64,000 nt of DNA from Microvirga brassicacearum (GTDB taxonomy: Bacteria; Pseudomonadota; Alphaproteobacteria; Rhizobiales; Beijerinckiaceae): positions 62,001 through 126,000 of the forward strand of contig NZ_VCMV01000021.1 of the NCBI RefSeq assembly GCF_008757455.1. The letters run 5' to 3'. The notes below the pieces were generated by a model. The model saw only the letters and a program-made list of their open reading frames with translations, made no database searches and was not told the DNA's origin. Shown here one piece after another: positions 63,482 to 64,000 of this stretch (position 1 is its first letter; every line of letters begins with the position of its first letter). A program made the position numbers and the translations under genes.

Positions 63482-64000
63482 TTAGCTTGAGGCGGCACCT
63501 GACGCGCCGGAAGCGGGCTTCGTCGCTGGCGCGCGCCAGCGGCGGTGCATCCAGAGCCATTGGCTTGGGTTTTCGCGAACCCAGCCCTCGACCACCCGCG
63601 TCATCACCTGCATGGCGCCCTGGACGTTGATCTGCCCATCCGCGTCACGTGGAAGGTCGAGCGCGGGCGTCAGTTGCAGGCGGAAACGATAGTTGGAGAG
63701 GCGAATCACCCGCACTCCGTGGACCGGGCAGTCGAAACGGCGGGCGAATTTACCAAGGATCGGATTGACCAGTGCCGGCCGCCCCATGAAGTCGACGATG
63801 ACCCCGCGGGTAAAATGCTGGTCGATGAGCATGCCGAGATGGCCGCCCTTTTCCAGCGCCCCCTGCATGGCAAAGGCCGCGCCCTGCCGCGCCGCCTCGA
63901 GGCCTCCCATGGTGCCGGAACGGATCTCGTGGAGCACGCGGGCGATGGCTGGATCGTTGGGGGCGCGAAACACCGCCGTCGCGTCGAGTCCGAAGCGAGC
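63482..64000 (-). CDS. Lipid A acyltransferase (LpxL/HtrB family), 5' end outside window
   Basis: This is the C-terminal 172 residues of an inner-membrane acyltransferase that adds secondary acyl chains to lipid A; the frame stays open to the right edge, so the start is missing. Seen are ALEKGGHLGMLIDQHFTRGVIVDFMGRPALVNPILGKFARRF, which is the family's Asp/Gly-rich active-site wall, and the end WVRENPSQWLWMHRRWR, diagnostic of LpxL/LpxM-type enzymes. The catalytic HxxxxD motif must lie beyond the edge. Confidence 0.9.
   Translation of the reverse strand, partial: ARFGLDATAVFRAPNDPAIARVLHEIRSGTMGGLEAARQGAAFAMQGALEKGGHLGMLIDQHFTRGVIVDFMGRPALVNPILGKFARRFDCPVHGVRVIRLSNYRFRLQLTPALDLPRDADGQINVQGAMQVMTRVVEGWVRENPSQWLWMHRRWRAPATKPASGASGAASS

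Noticed and set aside
1..64000. CRISPR array, prophage or integrated element
   Set aside because: No regularly spaced repeats, cas, integrase, transposase or structural phage genes were seen on either strand; the only hint of past insertion is the tRNA half-copy.

Overview
The window is a 64 kb piece of a high-GC alphaproteobacterial chromosome, most likely from the order Hyphomicrobiales (Rhizobiales) and near the Nitrobacteraceae/Xanthobacteraceae side. The evidence is the hemC-hemD-mic60-hemY block divergent from tsaD-gpsA, the rsmB-heparinase II/III-purH order, the 180-kDa NAD-glutamate dehydrogenase, DUF2794 and DUF1674 proteins, and dispersed palindromic intergenic repeats of types common in Bradyrhizobium relatives. 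No phage, transposase, integrase, CRISPR array or restriction system is visible. Most of the window is housekeeping, with accessory content mainly in the first 16 kb.

1-9.1 kb is signalling and small envelope or stress genes: two class III nucleotide cyclases (one cut by the left edge, one with a probable c-type heme sensor domain), a CDF metal exporter, a PAS-PAS-PAS-GGDEF-EAL protein, a cytochrome c, and DUF4242, cupin and PRC-barrel proteins. 9.1-15.6 kb is one minus-strand unit: LysR regulator, carbon-nitrogen hydrolase, RraA-like protein and a complete Pot-type ABC importer. It has a LysR-type palindrome upstream and a strong intercistronic hairpin after the binding-protein gene. It looks like a regulated import-and-hydrolysis pathway for an unidentified nitrogenous compound, and it is the least described system here.

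15.9-26 kb holds tRNA-Thr(CGT) with an exact 39-bp copy of its 5' half beside it, the heme/Mic60 block, tsaD, gpsA, an EVE protein, a DUF1761 protein and acs. 26-36.4 kb holds an L,D-transpeptidase, a frameshifted dehydrogenase/DUF4166 gene, a cyclopropane synthase, an SdhAF4-like factor, htpX, rsmB, a heparinase-like gene and purH. 36.4-46.7 kb holds an orphan gene, a UMF1/Atg22-type MFS carrier, NAD-GDH, a structured RNA resembling 6S RNA divergent from DUF2794, a methyltransferase, a GNAT enzyme and a Bax1-type membrane protein with a perfect 20-bp palindrome upstream.

46.9-64 kb holds the YbbP/YbbA transporter divergent from a TesA-type esterase, an aldo/keto reductase, thpR, a variant histidine phosphatase, a YeiH exporter, a pterin dehydratase, an SDR, a DUF1232 protein, a candidate small RNA with its own promoter and terminator, an IalB-like protein, rlmN, two LysE exporters, a LemA-TPM-TPM cluster, a DUF1223 protein and a lipid A acyltransferase cut by the right edge.

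Functions come from reading motifs and gene order only. Start codons were moved from the longest open frame where a ribosome-binding site, signal peptide or family start supported it.
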